This document shows, piece by piece, positions 9,766 through 23,400 of a stretch of 64,000 nucleotides of DNA; position 1 is the stretch's first letter, and each line of letters starts with the position of its first letter. The DNA lies in the NCBI GenBank assembly GCA_963662155.1, contig OY759267.1:16174989-16238988 (forward strand), given 5' to 3'. The notes under the pieces were generated by a model. It had not been told where the DNA came from and made no database searches. It saw only the letters and a program-made list of their open reading frames with translations. This DNA is from Lamellibrachia columna (Eukaryota > Annelida > Polychaeta > Sabellida > Siboglinidae). A program made the translations under genes and the position numbers.

Positions 9766-11640
9766 ACTTGCTGCAATTTAATAAACTCACAATGATAGTA
9801 CCTGAAATCAAACATCGGTCGATCCGAAGTTTGTATAATTTGGGACGCGATCGAGCTCACGTTTTCATAGATATTCGATCATGTCAGCCACTCTTGAATA
9901 TATTTAAATACACCAAGACGCGTAATCTCACCAGCTTTTTCAGCTGTTTTAAATATCGGTTTGTCGTACGAGAGCACATAGTAATCATAGTCAGTGAGCA
10001 GCATATTATCTCTGATTACTTGCGTACGGTCAGTTTTTCTCAGAGGGATTTTTCTATACCTAAATTAAATTTAAAATGGCTCCAGATAAGTATTGTTTTT
10101 CCTACTGAAACCAATGTTACACGTGAATCAGGCAAGGTTTTAATAAAAAAGACTATTTGTTGTCGTCTCCGACCTGCAGTGGTGTTTTCATGAAATACTT
10201 TCATTTTGTTTGAGAAAAAAATCAATATAGAAGATGATCCCCGCTATCTGTTGCCCAAACAAACCGGATCATGTCTTCGCACACGAGGGATTTTTTCCAT
10301 CACTGACACATGTATAATGCTGCCAACCAGCAACTAGACTCCAACCAGCAACTAGACTAAAATGTCATAAATTCAAAATTACAATAATGATCTGACCCCG
10401 AAATCCCGCGATGGACAGAAATGGACCGGGAAGTGTTTATTCTTAATCCGAGAGGGGGCAGCAGTGGTATTTGAGTAGCTAGAAACGTGGCACCCCTTAG
10501 TATGTGGCGCCACGTAGTTTGGGGAGTTTCGACACGAAAACCATCACTATTCTGCCCGGGAGGAAATGTTTTGGAGGGCACTTGGGCAAAATTACAATCA
10601 GGATTCTGTAAATATTTTTCCACTCACGAAAAAAGGAAAAAAATAGACATTAGTAATACAGGTACAAATATGTACAATATTAAAATGTATCCAAATGTAA
10701 CACCTACCTGCAATGTCTTTATATATAAACTATATATAGCATGCTGTCACTTCCTAGCAGCATTCATAAAATGTGTATGTACATATTATGCCTTTGAACA
10801 CACATATATTAGCTATATACAAGTTATAACCATTGTATCATAGATGCAAAAACAATCAAATGTTTGGCCAATATAAATATGATTATTCGGCTATCGTTGG
10901 ATACTGCTACACTTGTTCATAAAATCTCAATGACCCACATACATCAAACACGAGATATTTCTAGTTAGTGGAGAACTGCTGTTGCAGCCTATTTAACCTA
11001 ATACCATGTCAGCCATTTACTCCTCTTTTCTACATCTAACATAACAAACAACGTCAGTGTTGCCACATCTAGTGAAATATGCTTCACTCGCGAGATGAGA
11101 AAATGAGATGTTATGTTTGAATTTGTAAAGATACTGTAGATGACACAGTTGTGTAGCCAAACTTGTCCAGAAATTGGTACCAAAGTCAAGATGTTAGAGT
11201 GACTTGATATTTATAAATATCTTAACGGCTGCCACAGAAAACAAGTTAACATCGTTCCCACAAAACAGTAAGCAAGTTGTGACAATATTGCAGTGGTAAT
11301 GTGTTCAACATGTCGCATGCAGACTTCATATGTTACTACAATGCTGTAATTTGCCGCCTAGAAGTTATATTTTAATTGGTGCTGCTGTATGTATTTGACC
11401 ACGTTTGCCACCATTCGAAAATACTGGTTGCAGTGTCAGTCTGCCTCTAAACTGCACAAGGTAGCAAGATGGCTGAACCGAAATGGAAACATTCTCCTGC
11501 AACAAATGTGTACGTATCAGGATTACATCATTAGGTTTGGGTTTATTCCTGCATGTTGATCTTAGTATATCCTAGTTGTTATCAATTTGCCAATTTCTAA
11601 AAGAATAATTTGATCAACCATCATAAGACGTCCAAATAAT
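9766..11640. other. Intergenic stretch, no gene seen
   Basis: Noncoding, AT-rich. The only structured item I see is an exact tandem duplication of CCAACCAGCAACTAGACT at 10322-10357. The ORFs of 60-150 codons here show no recognisable domain. Confidence 0.55.
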
Positions 11641-11644
11641 AATA

Positions 11645-12245
11645 TATAAAATACTTCTATTGCGCTAAAATCCTTGGATGACCCAAGCTCAGCAGCGCAC
11701 CAAAACAAAAGGGGTTAAGTAGTCCTTAATCGATAAGCAGTTCCAGTTGTAAACATTTGGCTTGGTACGCTTGGGAGCTATGGAGGATAAGCAAGTTTAA
11801 ACAGGTGGGTTTTTAATTTACAGCGAAATGTTGCTATATTTCCTACAGACTTAACACTAACAGGGAGCGAGTTTCACAGAGTCGGTGCAGCAACTAAAAA
11901 AGCTCTAGTTCTTACATTTGTCTTACACTGGGAACAAAACGTAGATTAAAATTAGATGATCGAAGCTGTCTGGGCTGTCTTGCAGGAGTGAGCATTGAAT
12001 GTAAATATGCTGGTTGCTTGGATGTAACTGCTTGATAGGTAATTGTACAAATATGAAAAATAATGCGATATCGAATAGGGAGCCAATGCAATGATTTAAG
12101 AAGTGGTACTGGGTGAGAGAAACGAGAATACTGGGCAAAATTTTTTGCATACTTTGAAGTTTCAAAATGTCCTTGAGAGCCATAGGAATTGCAATAATCA
12201 AGTCTGCTAACAAGAGCAGTTGCAATAGTGGCGACAGCAAAAACA
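11645..12245 (-). mobile_element. L2-like LINE 3' end, copy 1
   Basis: The minus strand shows degraded C-terminal reverse-transcriptase coding (phrases such as LLADLI..IPMALKDILKLQ and HFLNHCIGSLFDI) and a 3' end near 11650 with the GCGCAATAGAAGTA motif followed by ATT repeats. The copy at 36215-36615 shares the same blocks in the same order, for instance GTAATTG, GGTACTG and GAGAGAAACGAG. The family is CR1/L2-like by its C-terminal pattern. The exact clade is not resolved. Confidence 0.62.
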
Positions 12246-12392
12246 TATAACGCCGAATATGACTTTATTGATAGGCTTTATGGAGTTATTCATCTGGAAC
12301 TGATCCTACGCCAAAGGTAAACCTCTGACTTTGCTGTGTTCACCTCATTCTATATGAGTACACTTGTCTACTCCAGTCTAGCAGACGTCTGC

Positions 12393-13142
12393 TTACCACA
12401 ACCAGTACACATTTAAACTGCAGCCTCTACAACATTGCTGCTTGTGTGATGGCGAGTCGTTGCTAGCGTGCGACACATCGACAACTTGGTCCACCATTTC
12501 CTGCACCCGCACGACAGACGGGTAATGCAGTGCTGCCACCTCGGTTGCCGTGACGGTCTCCTTCAGACAGTCGCACTACAGCTTCGCACACGATGTGATC
12601 TTCACATGCACGTCGTCTGTATAGATGTTGCATGCGACCGAGTCGCCGATATAGACGAGTTTGTGCGCAGCAAGTACGACGAACTGGAAGAACACGCCGA
12701 TGGCGCCAAGTGGCACCACACGTGGTGCAGCATCGGTTAGCACCTGAAGCGTCTGCACCGATTTTTGTGCCTCCTGTCTCCGTCGCTCAAAGCGCATCTT
12801 GAAGGGGGTACCAAGAGCGGGAGGCTATGGGCAGTTCTCTGCCGATGATTGCATCTCGTTCAGCACACTTCCCACTGTGCTTGTGTAAACAGAACCCGAC
12901 TGCGAAAGTTGTGATTTGGGCATCATCTGTAGTGGTTGACACTGTGGAATCTGGCTCACAGGTTGACGTGTGTTGCCTTGAATGATGGGTAACGCAGGCT
13001 GGGGTGAATTTGCAGATTGCGAATACTGGATTAAGGAAACTGGTAGAGTGGGTGGTTTTGATTTGGCGCCTGGCTTTGGTTTGTCAACTGTTATACCTGG
13101 AATTGGTAGTTGTTGCTGTGCGGCTGCTGTATATGTTTGCAT
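12393..13142 (-). pseudogene. Cas scaffold family (BCAR1/NEDD9-like) C-terminal exon, with two stops
   Basis: One minus-strand frame runs from about 13142 down to a TAA at 12395-12393, interrupted by TAG at 12827-12825 and TAG at 12578-12576. The first part is rich in Gln, Pro and Ser, like the linker regions of Cas proteins. The last part matches the conserved C-terminal Cas-family domain, a four-helix bundle that binds focal-adhesion partners. Recognisable blocks are FVVLAAHKLVYIGDS and, after the second stop, LKETVTATEVAALHYPS and VQEMVDQVVDVSH. Cas proteins link integrin signalling to Src kinases at the inner membrane. The exon start is probably an acceptor near 13115-13130. It may be a pseudogene, or the stops may be sequence errors. 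The assignment rests on my memory of the family. Confidence 0.5.
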
Positions 13143-13149
13143 ATATGAG

Positions 13150-13960
13150 AATAGTAGTTTGATAATGTCAGGAAATCCTTTGATTTTACTTAGTATAAAC
13201 GTGTTTTAAAGGTAGTGACAGTGTGCAAAGAATGTTATGGAAACTGCACAACAATGTCAGAACAATTGTAGGAATATAATATGACTATAGTCAATTCCAC
13301 TACGTAACGGCAACGTTTCTGGTAGTTCACATTTCCACGTTAATATTGTAGCTATGTAATCTTGTTGCTACATAGTGGCACAACGTCGCTAGAGTACGTG
13401 GACACGACATAATATCGTTACGCTGTTGCTACGTACTGGCACAACGTAGTTAGAGTACGTGGCACGACGTAATATCGTTACTTGCTGATATTTACCACAA
13501 AAAAGCCTGCAACATCGTTCTAACATGGATATACCAAAATCGACCGGAACGCGCTTTGCACTGGACGTGCGGGCGGAATTCGGCCCAGTGGTTACTCCCA
13601 GGGTTAAACCTCTGTGACTGGTTATACGGTAACATGTGACTGATGTTGTCCTAGTAAATGCATGCCATGATAGGTCAGTTTTCTAACGATGCAAACATGG
13701 CGGGGATGGACGCGGTGTGCAATGAATACAATACACCTGAATTTAGTGAAGTTTCCTTTGTCTTTGTTCATTAAGATATTCATAGCTCTACGAAAGATCG
13801 TATTTTTTCAAAGTTTTATGGCCTCATAATAGCATGACAGCAAACTAGGATAGTTAATTAAAATTAAGGATAATTAAAAATATCAACACCCGAAAATTGC
13901 CCATCGCAGCCAAAATCACACCTTCGCTCACTTTGAAGTGGAATAGTGCAACAATCCATC
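13150..13960. other. Intergenic stretch with an imperfect 61-bp tandem duplication
   Basis: No coding signal. Two adjacent copies of about 61 bp (13364-13424 and 13425-13484) share GGCACAACGT, AGAGTACGTGG and TAATATCGTTAC with about ten differences. Confidence 0.6.
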
Positions 13961-13965
13961 AGGGA

Positions 13966-15560
13966 TTACTCTGGCGGGCCGCTATTATGATTAGACATGA
14001 GCGTATTGCACGCATGTTTAAGAAGAAAGCTACACATATCCTCGCTGGACACGATGCAGCGCGATGAACTGAAAACTTGTGTAAATGTTCCTCCTTTAAC
14101 GGCGCTGCAAAACTTGCGAAGCCAGTCTTGTGTTTTCTGCCTTTTCAAAGTCTCCGTCGCGAGACAGGTCTTTTGTTTTATTGTCGGGGTCGAATATATT
14201 TCCCGGATCAGTGGACTTGAATCCGAACATAAAAATCAACTCAATGGTCCATTGGGCATTTGTAATTGTGTTTTCGGCTGGAAATCTGTATTTGAAGTCA
14301 AGGTCCCACGTATCGAGTATGTGTTCTTTGTTGAACAACTGGAAGTCGGATGAATTTGGAGGCTCCAACGCCGGCTTGTAGAACATTGTGACCAACGCAC
14401 CTATGCCGATGGCTAAGCCGACAGCGATACATGCCCACCAACCCCGTCGAACGACGAATGGTATCGCCACTTGGAAGACGAACTTCGAAGCCCGTCCTAT
14501 AGTCAGGTATAGTTTCTTGCAGAAGACACAGCAGGAGCAAGCGACGTGTGGCGTACACGTCTCAGTGGCGATGACAAGGGCCGGGATGATGGTCGCCATC
14601 ATGGCAAAGTTGGCGACTATGGACAGAGCGGGGAAGATCCCAAATGCACTGAATGGCTGTGATACGTGACAAAGTTGGCGATAAAGGCCACGGCAGTCAT
14701 GAAACTCGTCACGAAGATGGACGTGATTGCGTGTGAGAACGTCACCGACAGAGTTTGGTCGGCGGTTCACGACGGATGTTCCTTCTTCACCAGCTGCAGC
14801 GTATCGTAGAAAATACGAAGACCCCGTCTTGCCTATGACAATGAGAAACAGCAATGCTACAAAATGTATAAACGGGTAAAATACCATCTGACACACGTAC
14901 TAATAAAGGAAATAGGCGAAGCCGAAGCTTAGACAAATGTTGACGAATGTTCCGATGACCATGACAAACCGCGATTAGTCCGCCAGCGAGGCCGAAATAG
15001 GTCAAGCCACTGACGAGATGGTCCTCGAACTCAGCGAGTTTCACTTCAATCTGGTCTGGAAAGCCGACCGAAACCACTTGTACGACGCCATTGTCAAGCT
15101 TTGCTGATTCAACGCGATTTTTGTAGAAAGTTGTTTCATCACGACCTTATCGTATTCGAGATACACCAGAGTGAAGACAAGGATGTTCGACTTATCGTAG
15201 AACCCGTCTTCGGCGAAGTATTACATGACGTCGTAGACGAAGTCTGTTCGACAACAGTGCGTCTCAACACCGGCACTGGCGGATGCTTGCCGCTGTAGAA
15301 CGGCACACGTCGAGCAGGTCCCGCGCGAAGGAGACGTCGTTGCCGCTGATCTGGGAGCATGTTTTGTTACGGAGCTCGCCGATGTGGCTAACCACAGATT
15401 TTGTTCGGCTATTTGGCAAATGCTGCAGAAAGGACTCGTCAACGAAGGCGCATATGCCATGCAGAGAGCAAGCTGTTAGTAGGTCATTATGGGAGCAGGA
15501 GGTCAGCACCACTTTCCGTTTCTCAGAGCGAACTACAATGGAGGAATTCAATCTGTGAAG
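13966..15560 (-). pseudogene. Dispatched-like gene copy, broken
   Basis: This minus-strand region matches the open Dispatched-like gene at 45694-48312 from its first extracellular loop to just after the seventh membrane segment. Shared blocks include ELRNKTCSQI (near 15365), LVSGLTYFGLAGGLIAV (near 14990), STIIPALVI-type sequence (near 14590), FYKPALEPP (near 14370), GFKSTDPGNIFDPDNKTK (near 14200) and KTQDWLRKFC (near 14130). The frame changes near 15290, 15070, 14950, 14800, 14700 and 14135, and similarity ends at about 13966, so the second half of the protein is missing. A CAG|TCC acceptor-like junction lies at the same relative place (about 15557) as in the intact copy. That favours DNA-level duplication over retrocopying, although little intron similarity can be judged by eye. 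Confidence 0.85.
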
Positions 15561-15709
15561 GACTGTCAAACAACTTTAATAATAGCACATTTTAACAACA
15601 ACAATAATAATACTGATACTAACAAAGACACAAATAAAAGAAAAACGCTAGTTGTCGTGGTTAATGGAACACACGAATGACGTGATCATTCTGTCAGGGG
15701 TGGTTGTTC

Positions 15710-15746
<37 letters not shown>

Positions 15747-16735
15747 CGTGGTGGTGGTGGTGGTGGTGGTGTGTGTGGGGGAGGGGGGGAAATGGGTCTG
15801 AGAATTAGTACGCTATGTACGAACAAGTCAACGTCGACAATTGTGACCGGTCCCTGCGGCATATCATCATCAGATGAGATCAAAAAGGAAAAGAAAATAA
15901 CAAATACCAATATTCTTGATATGGTGAAATACAGATACTATGAAATGCAAATGTATTTAAATACAAATACATTGGTCGAACCATTGGAATAATACAGGGA
16001 CGAGCTCAGGGAAGAACCCATAACCCGAGCGTGTGTCTCATCCTTTTCTACATTTACGAGCAGCATCCAATACTGGAGCAAGCGACATACATATAGGAAA
16101 CTGGTTCTGTTTAATGAGAATATGCAGGTCACTGTTCCAGAAGTAAAGAAGTGGTGAAAGAACTGGTTACTTGGCAACCAAAGCATGGACAGAGAATTCC
16201 ACGGAGGGACTGCCTAATTAATCCAAAAGTAGGTCCTACTCGCGTCTTTGGAAAACTGTTTCTGAACTTGACTAATTAAAGGTGCCTTCATCAATTGGAT
16301 TTTGTTGCTCGTCTCAAATTCATTTGCGAACATTCAATTCTTCTTTGTATCCACGCTAGCTCGCTCGTGCAACTTTTGTATGTAGTTGTTTTGTGAAATC
16401 GTCAGAAAACTATTACATTATTGAATTATGTATGCAAAGTTTATAGACGTGAAAATTGAAACGCTGAAAACTCAAGAATTTCGCCTTTGGTGAAAGTTTA
16501 TAACCATGTCATGTGATCGGCAATATGACGGAAGTCACGCCCATGATCCACGTTGACCCCATAAAGTGTCTACCGTTTTGGATATCCACTGTTTTGAGCC
16601 TTACCAGATCTAACGACTAAAGTCAATTCTATCGATGATTTGAACAAAAATATGCACTTTTTAATTAAACCGACTGCGGATATTACTTAGGCTAAATCAG
16701 TTGAGGATAGAGTTTTAAGTTATGCAGGATAGTGG
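15561..16735. other. Intergenic stretch with triplet repeats
   Basis: AAC/AAT repeats at about 15595-15612, GTT repeats at 15706-15745 and GGT repeats at 15749-15770, then ordinary AT-rich DNA with no recognisable gene. Confidence 0.6.
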
Positions 16736-16739
16736 CGTA

Positions 16740-16889
16740 TTTGGGGGAGGCCATTGGGCCATCATTTGGGGGAGGCCATTGGGCCATCATTTGGGGGAGG
16801 CCATTGGGCCATCATTTGGGGGAGGCCATTGGGCCATCATTTGGGGAAGGCCATTGGGCCATCATTTGGGGGAGGCCATTGGGCCATGC
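16740..16889 (+). repeat. 25-bp tandem repeat, six copies
   Basis: The unit is TTTGGGGGAGGCCATTGGGC followed by CATCA. Six head-to-tail copies with one or two differences. Open frames across it simply reflect the repeat. Confidence 0.95.
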
Positions 16890-17261
16890 CCCTAACAATT
16901 TTAGATTTGTTTCCATATTTGTTTCTGTTGCGCCGCTACATGGTAGCAGGGGGACTAGGCGCGACCCTCTTTGGCCTCTCCCATGCGAGATCCCAGATAC
17001 GCCATTAGTAAGCACCAATGGAACCCGTACTACGGTCAACTAGATGATGACGATAAAAATAAAAGTGATTTACTTTTGAATCTAACCACGCAAGAAGGTA
17101 TATAATTTTATCCGATATGTGTTCTTGCTAGTACCACTGCCAAATCTTGAAAGCCGAAATCTGTGCCAACAAGCGTCAAGTGATCACATCACCTCCACGA
17201 ACTCCTCACGGGTTAAGTCTCGTCTCTCCGTTTTTACATAGGAGTAAAAATAATATATATG

Positions 17262-17369
<108 letters not shown>

Positions 17370-17824
17370 GAAATGCTAACTATTTTTATATATTGAAAAA
17401 AGGTTTTTCTGAACATTGGATAACTCTCTGAAGCAAAAACAAATTCAAAATCGCTCTTTCTAGCACTTAACTAAATTTCACAATCTCCGTGTTTGCATGG
17501 CTCGTGCAGAAAGAGAGCGCAGCATACTATACATGTTTGTCACGTTTTGTTAGTTCTAAGTAAACAAGACATTTATATGGAAATATAAAACTAACATTAG
17601 ACCTGATGCCATTCCACCATGGTTTCTAAACACCCGATTATAGCCTAAACTCGTGAACATTTGTTGTCTCTATATTCCTGGAATACACCCTACAAGTCAT
17701 AACATTTCTTGAACAACACCACATTCTAAATGACTACCAACGTGACTTCCGTGCTAAAATATAATCAGAAACACAACTAATACAGACTCTTCCTGATATA
17801 AGCAAATCCATTGAAAACAACATT

Positions 17825-18395
17825 TAGCAAGATTGCCATCCAAGGCAATGACCCAGATGGCAGATGGCAATCTGTAGATAATCTGTTCCATTAATTTGCT
17901 GTCCTATGTGAGAATGGGTAGTTACTTATATCCAATCTACACTGATCCTTCACTAATGACACCTCGTGTCCTCTGGTTCTACTACTTTCTTAAGTGAGAA
18001 AAATATTTTTATCAATATTTTCCTACCCATCCAATCGTAATAACTTCAATTTGATCTCGTCTTAACCTCCTTGTCTGTATGGTTGTTAAACCACATTCTT
18101 AAAGGTGTTCTTCATAACTAAGGTATCTCATTTCAGAAATCATGTTATTGCTTTCCTCTAAATTCGTTCAAGCGTATCAACATCATCCTTACGATATGGT
18201 CTCCTAGCTTGTATACAGTATCATAATGAGGCATAACGATTGCTTTATACATAGGTATAATTAGCTCTTATTCCTTATGTTAAATTTCTCCAATTCAAAA
18301 AAAAATTTTATTACCCTTTCAAGCTGCAACATCACACTGCTCCGAAACTTTATATCAGCACATACTGTTACTCCTAAATCCTTTTCAAGAAAGAA
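17825..18395 (-). mobile_element. CR1-like LINE 3' fragment, decayed
   Basis: The left end carries the family tail AGCAAGATTGCCATC on the plus strand, as at 31525. The minus strand decodes to pieces of the reverse-transcriptase C-terminal region, including EKDLGVTVCADIK near 18385-18345. It has frameshifts and stops throughout, with no intact domain. Confidence 0.75.
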
Positions 18396-18554
18396 AGTAA
18401 TGACGTCGGCATTCAGGACTTCACAAAAGCATTCGATGAAGTGCGCATAATAGGCTAATCCATTAATTCGGGTAGTATGGTATTCGTCCATATAATGCTG
18501 TAGACCCCTATAGGTAATGTAATTCCATCTCCTGGAATAAACATCAGATAGAAG

Positions 18555-18700
18555 GGACCAACGGATTTCACTGTCTCTTCCGAAAGACACAGGCAAAGTG
18601 GTGTGAACGAAATTGCCAAGCTTCGAAACAGCCGCGGTAGGTAGAATCGAACCAACGTCCTCTCTATCGACTGTCGGGTGTTTTGGCCACTAGACCACCG
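18555..18700 (-). mobile_element. tRNA-derived SINE, copy 2
   Basis: Same architecture as 5557-5700. The minus strand has an A box (TGGTCTAGTGG, 18697-18687), a slightly mutated B box (GGTTCGATTCT, 18653-18643), a body with the GTGTCTTTCGGAAGAGACA hairpin and a CCGTTGGTCC end. It is about 80% similar to copy 1 and carries more changes in the promoter boxes, so it is likely older. Confidence 0.8.
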
Positions 18701-18714
18701 TTTTCCATTATTAT

Positions 18715-20405
18715 GGTATATCACCGGCTCAATCATGCAGAACGAACAGAATGCAGCTTCCTTGCAGGAAGACTTTAACACGTAGTCATCGATGGGGCTG
18801 CATTACTGTGGGCTGCATCGAAACAAACCATGGTTACTTGTGAGTGCTGCAATGAACAGCACTGGGGCCAACGTCTTTCTTACGTTATATAAATGACCTA
18901 GCAGACTACATCTCTTCTTTGCAGAAGGGTGCCTGTCAAAACATCCAAAGCCACAGCTCTCTGCGCAACGGCCTACTCAAATTTGAGAAATGGCAGGATA
19001 CCCGTCTCGTGAAATTCAATCCCAAATAAATACAATAAATAAAACGAGGCTAACGCACACCAAGTCTTTAGAAGTTCCGTGGACAGCTACTAAAATATGT
19101 TGTATCACATGGTTAGCTCGGAATTCAACGATAATATATACTAAATTGAACAATGTCAGTAGTACGTGTGGTCATCTCGATCCCCCTAAATAAGAGGTAA
19201 AATTTAGGTTACTATAAATAGACATGGGGGAAATCCAGGGACGTATCTATGTGTTAAAGTATTTTTAAAAGTACGGTAATATCGCTCATTGTGAGAAGCC
19301 CCCAGTCGTAAATTAGTTGCAGAAGGGATGTACGATAATATCACATAAGAAGGGATCGCACCAAAACATAAGGGGTCTGTATGAAACCAAGGTTAAGTTT
19401 TTTTAGTTGCATAGCGAGAGATCGTCGGATGAACGATGCTAAGGTGAACGATATGCATATCGGAATCATGAAGGACAGAGTGGCGTGTTCTCTATGATGT
19501 TCAATCTATGTTCAGGAGGCAGAACGCAAAGGCGCAAATTCGATCAGATGGTAGTGCGTATTAATAGACTGCTAGGTAAGAGGATGCCTTTATAAAGGAA
19601 TGCATCATCATTATGAGATGTGGTTAACAAGACAAGCACGTCAAGAAGAGAATAAGCTATCCATCATAGTTGAAGGGAGCGCCATAAGGAGATGATAAAA
19701 AACGTAGGGTTAGTACGTGCAACGTGGACGTAGAAATAGAACTGTATAAGAATGTGTAAAGTATAAACGCAATATGAATCATGCAGTGAAGTTCGCCGAA
19801 GAAAATAATCTTCTGTCCAACTTTCATCCCAGTAGTATAAATGCTTGGGGTCATGTCTTTGAAACCGTTGAATCCGCGTACCAGTAAAAACGGGCATTAT
19901 TTGAAGGAGATAAAAAAAACAGCGATTACAATTAAAGCGACACGTACTGGTCGGCAAGTAAAACTATGAAATGAAAAAGGCAGCTGTCAGCATGGAGAAA
20001 TGTGATGTGGGCGTTAGTTAGGAAACAATTGAACGACGTCCGTCAATGGTAGTATATTTTGAACACGGGAGAAACATCGCTGACGGAATGGGTGAGAGCA
20101 TGGGAAGGTTACTGCGTGTTGCAGGTGGAATTGGTCCGAACCTGCTCGGACACATCCTGATGGAAATTCGAAGTTATCTCAGACGGTAAACAAAAGGTAA
20201 TTTGGTCTTGCCTCGGACGGACAACAGCTGTGAAATTAACGATGTGGTCGTACCCTGTACAGCAGACGCGTGACTGATAAAACATATCGAGCTACCGCAT
20301 GACTGATAAACAATGAACTCGTACTCGATGTGACGTGAGACATCGTAGTTTGAACCTCATGTGATGAACTGAAAACGTTGAGTCGACGTTCGTTCGAGAA
20401 CCACT
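18715..20405. other. Intergenic stretch, no gene seen
   Basis: No recognisable domains. Base composition becomes more GC-rich toward 20240, where the decayed Polinton begins, and the first 200 bases before 20410 may be its unrecognisable end. Confidence 0.5.
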
Positions 20406-20409
20406 GTGA

Positions 20410-23400
20410 TTGGTGGAAGGATGGTGGAAGCACGGGTCTACCATAAAAACACGAGGACCCGTGCAGATTCTAGACACGAACACGTTACGGGATCCCATGA
20501 TTAGAATGTTCCAAGAGCGGACCACTGCATTCAAAATTAATCTGAATTACGGCTTCGTGCTGAGGAACAAGGAGACGGGACGGTACAAGTACTATCATTC
20601 GGCCTGTAACTGTTGCGGACGGTACCTGGACAAACTCTGTCTGATTTTGAAGCGTTTCTGGAACGAATCCGAGAGACGGACATGTTGCAGTGGGCCATCA
20701 ACCAAAGACCGGACTCGGTGTGGGTGTGCGAACTCGTGACGAGCGTCACCTTTTTCCTCGATCGTATCAACAACCATCCGATCGGTTGCGTCAGCTTGAA
20801 CCTTCCCGCCTACGTGAAGAACAACAGGGCCATCATCAATCTGGAAAAGATGACAAACATTCCAAGAGGTATATCGACAACCTATGTCTCTTCCGCCGTA
20901 CGGTACTACATCGAGGATGCGACACACGTTGGTTGGAACCGACAGTGAAGACGCTGTACAAAGCGTACGACGAAACCGACGGGGTACCCATGCAAGATTT
21001 CAATAGGGTCACGCTCGAGGACCTCTGTCGTGTTCAGACCGAATGTGCACGTGTACAAGCTCGTCGAGCCGGACGAAGATGGAAAGACGACCGTCGATCT
21101 CAATGGACGATCCTTGTGTCACTACCCCGAGACGCTGAACGTCAATCTGCACGAGACGCATTTTTCCTACACCCAAGACGTGCGCATGTACTGCAACTCG
21201 TATCAATATCGATAGTGTGGTAATCAAGCGTCCAAACTGTAACGATACCAGCCACGTGCACGGGTTGTGTACACCGGATCTTTCCGGGAGGCGTGTACCA
21301 CTCGACACCGAAGGTATTTCAACTTTTGGACGACGAAAACATTCGAGTTGTCGAATCGTTGCTTTATTACCAGTACCGTGCCACTTTTGACTTTGAGTGT
21401 TACTTTGATACCACACAACTTCCGTCGGAATGCCTCGTAACGGACGGTGATCCCGACAAGTTGGTAACCAACATGATGGACATCCTCCGTTCGACGAGCG
21501 GTGCCGGTTACGAAGAATTGAAAGACGCGTACGAGGATGTGTTTGATACATTGAAACATGCAAAGACAGAGTGGGACGATCGGATGGCCAACACTACAGC
21601 AGTCGAGGAGCAGCAGCAGCAAACTACAAAAGCCCTACAGCACGTTGCTGGGTCAACTGTACGGATGGCTTCGTCAATTTCCCGTGATCTGGTTCAATTC
21701 GGGAAAGTATGATCTCAATGTCATCAAAACATTCCTGATACCTCACTTCATGTCCGAAGAACGAAACGACGACGACGACATGGACGACGATGCTGGATAA
21801 TTTTTCGTCATCAAGCGAACCAACAAGTTCATGTGCGTTTCGATACGTGAACTGAAATTCCTGGACGTGACGGTTTCAGCTACGACAAGTACCTGAAAGC
21901 GTACGGATGCGACGTTACGAAAGGACATTTCCCGTATGAGTACATGAACATTTTGGAGAAACTCGACGAAACTATGCTTCCGCCGAAAGAGGCCTTCTTC
22001 AGTCGACTGAAGAACGATGGTATATCCGACGAGGATTACGCTGTCGTGTGGCGTGGCGCGACAACGGCATGCGCGACTGGTATAACAACAGAGATGTGGT
22101 CCATTTTTGCAATCCATCGAAAAACAGTTCGCCTTTTACGAGGCACGCGGCATGCACATGTTCAAAAACGGCGTAAACGTACCCGGTCTGACTCTGATCT
22201 ACGATCTACTGGAAAACACGTACTTTACGCTCTTCGACGAGACGAAAAAGATCTGCATGAAGCTCGTGAGATACGATATTGTCGGGGTCCTTTTCTGATC
22301 TTTACAAGATATCACGAGAAAGGGATCACAAAGATTCGTCAGACCGAGTACTGGGAGACCGCTCGAATATGCCGATCGATCGTCGGGTACGATGCCAATG
22401 CACTGTGCCTGTGGTCTATGATGCAATACTTGCTGACGGGATTGTACACGCGTCGTCGCGAGGAGAACGAGTTTCGTCCCAAATCGGCACAGCTGCACGG
22501 ACAGATGGTGGTGGAATGGTTGTCGTGAGAAGCCGAACGGACGGGACTCACTATCCGATACCAGGTCAACAGTCGAGAGAAGAGGATCGGTAAATATTGG
22601 GTGGACGGATGGTGCAGCGAAACACGGACGGCCTACCATTTCCAAGGATGCTACTACCTCGGTTGTCCGTGCACCCGACAATATGTGAACGCCGTCTACA
22701 GGAAACCGGTGAGTCAACTTCTTGCCGAAACTCACGCGACCACTGCTTACCTACGACACTTTGTCAAGGTCGTCGAGATGTGGGAATACCATTGTGAAGA
22801 CATCAGGAAAGATGCGGCGGTGAAACGGTGTCTGGACGCTGTTTTTTTCGTGGTGATATTATCCTTTCGGCAAACCGCTTCTGAGATGGTACCTGGACCA
22901 CGGACTCGAGGTGACGCGTATCTATCAGGTAATCGAGTACGATCCAAAACCGTGTATCTGTCAATTCGGTCATTCGGTGTCCGTGGCCCGACGCGATGGA
23001 GACGCCTACTCGCACTAAACCATCATCGCTCACAAGATGGAACTGCTGAGAAATGTGGGGTACGGGAAGACCATCACCAACGTGGATCGATATCTCAACG
23101 TGGTATACTGCACGGAGGTTGGAGCGCTGTCGACTGACCGGTCGCTCATGGTCCGGCTCCGAACCGTGCTGTGTCGCACGCAAAGCTTACGACAAGAGGA
23201 CTCCCGGTCTGTTCAAGGTGGAGTGGTACGGCGACGGATTGTGCAGCAATGCGTACTATTGCTTTGGAACCAACAACAAGTACAGCACGAAAGGTCTGAT
23301 CAAACATCACACCGAGACCGCCAAGGTTGCGTTCCTCGACGTCCTCACCAATCGGAGGAGCGGTTGCAGAAAGAATCGCAGGTTCCGCCTCAACAACTCC

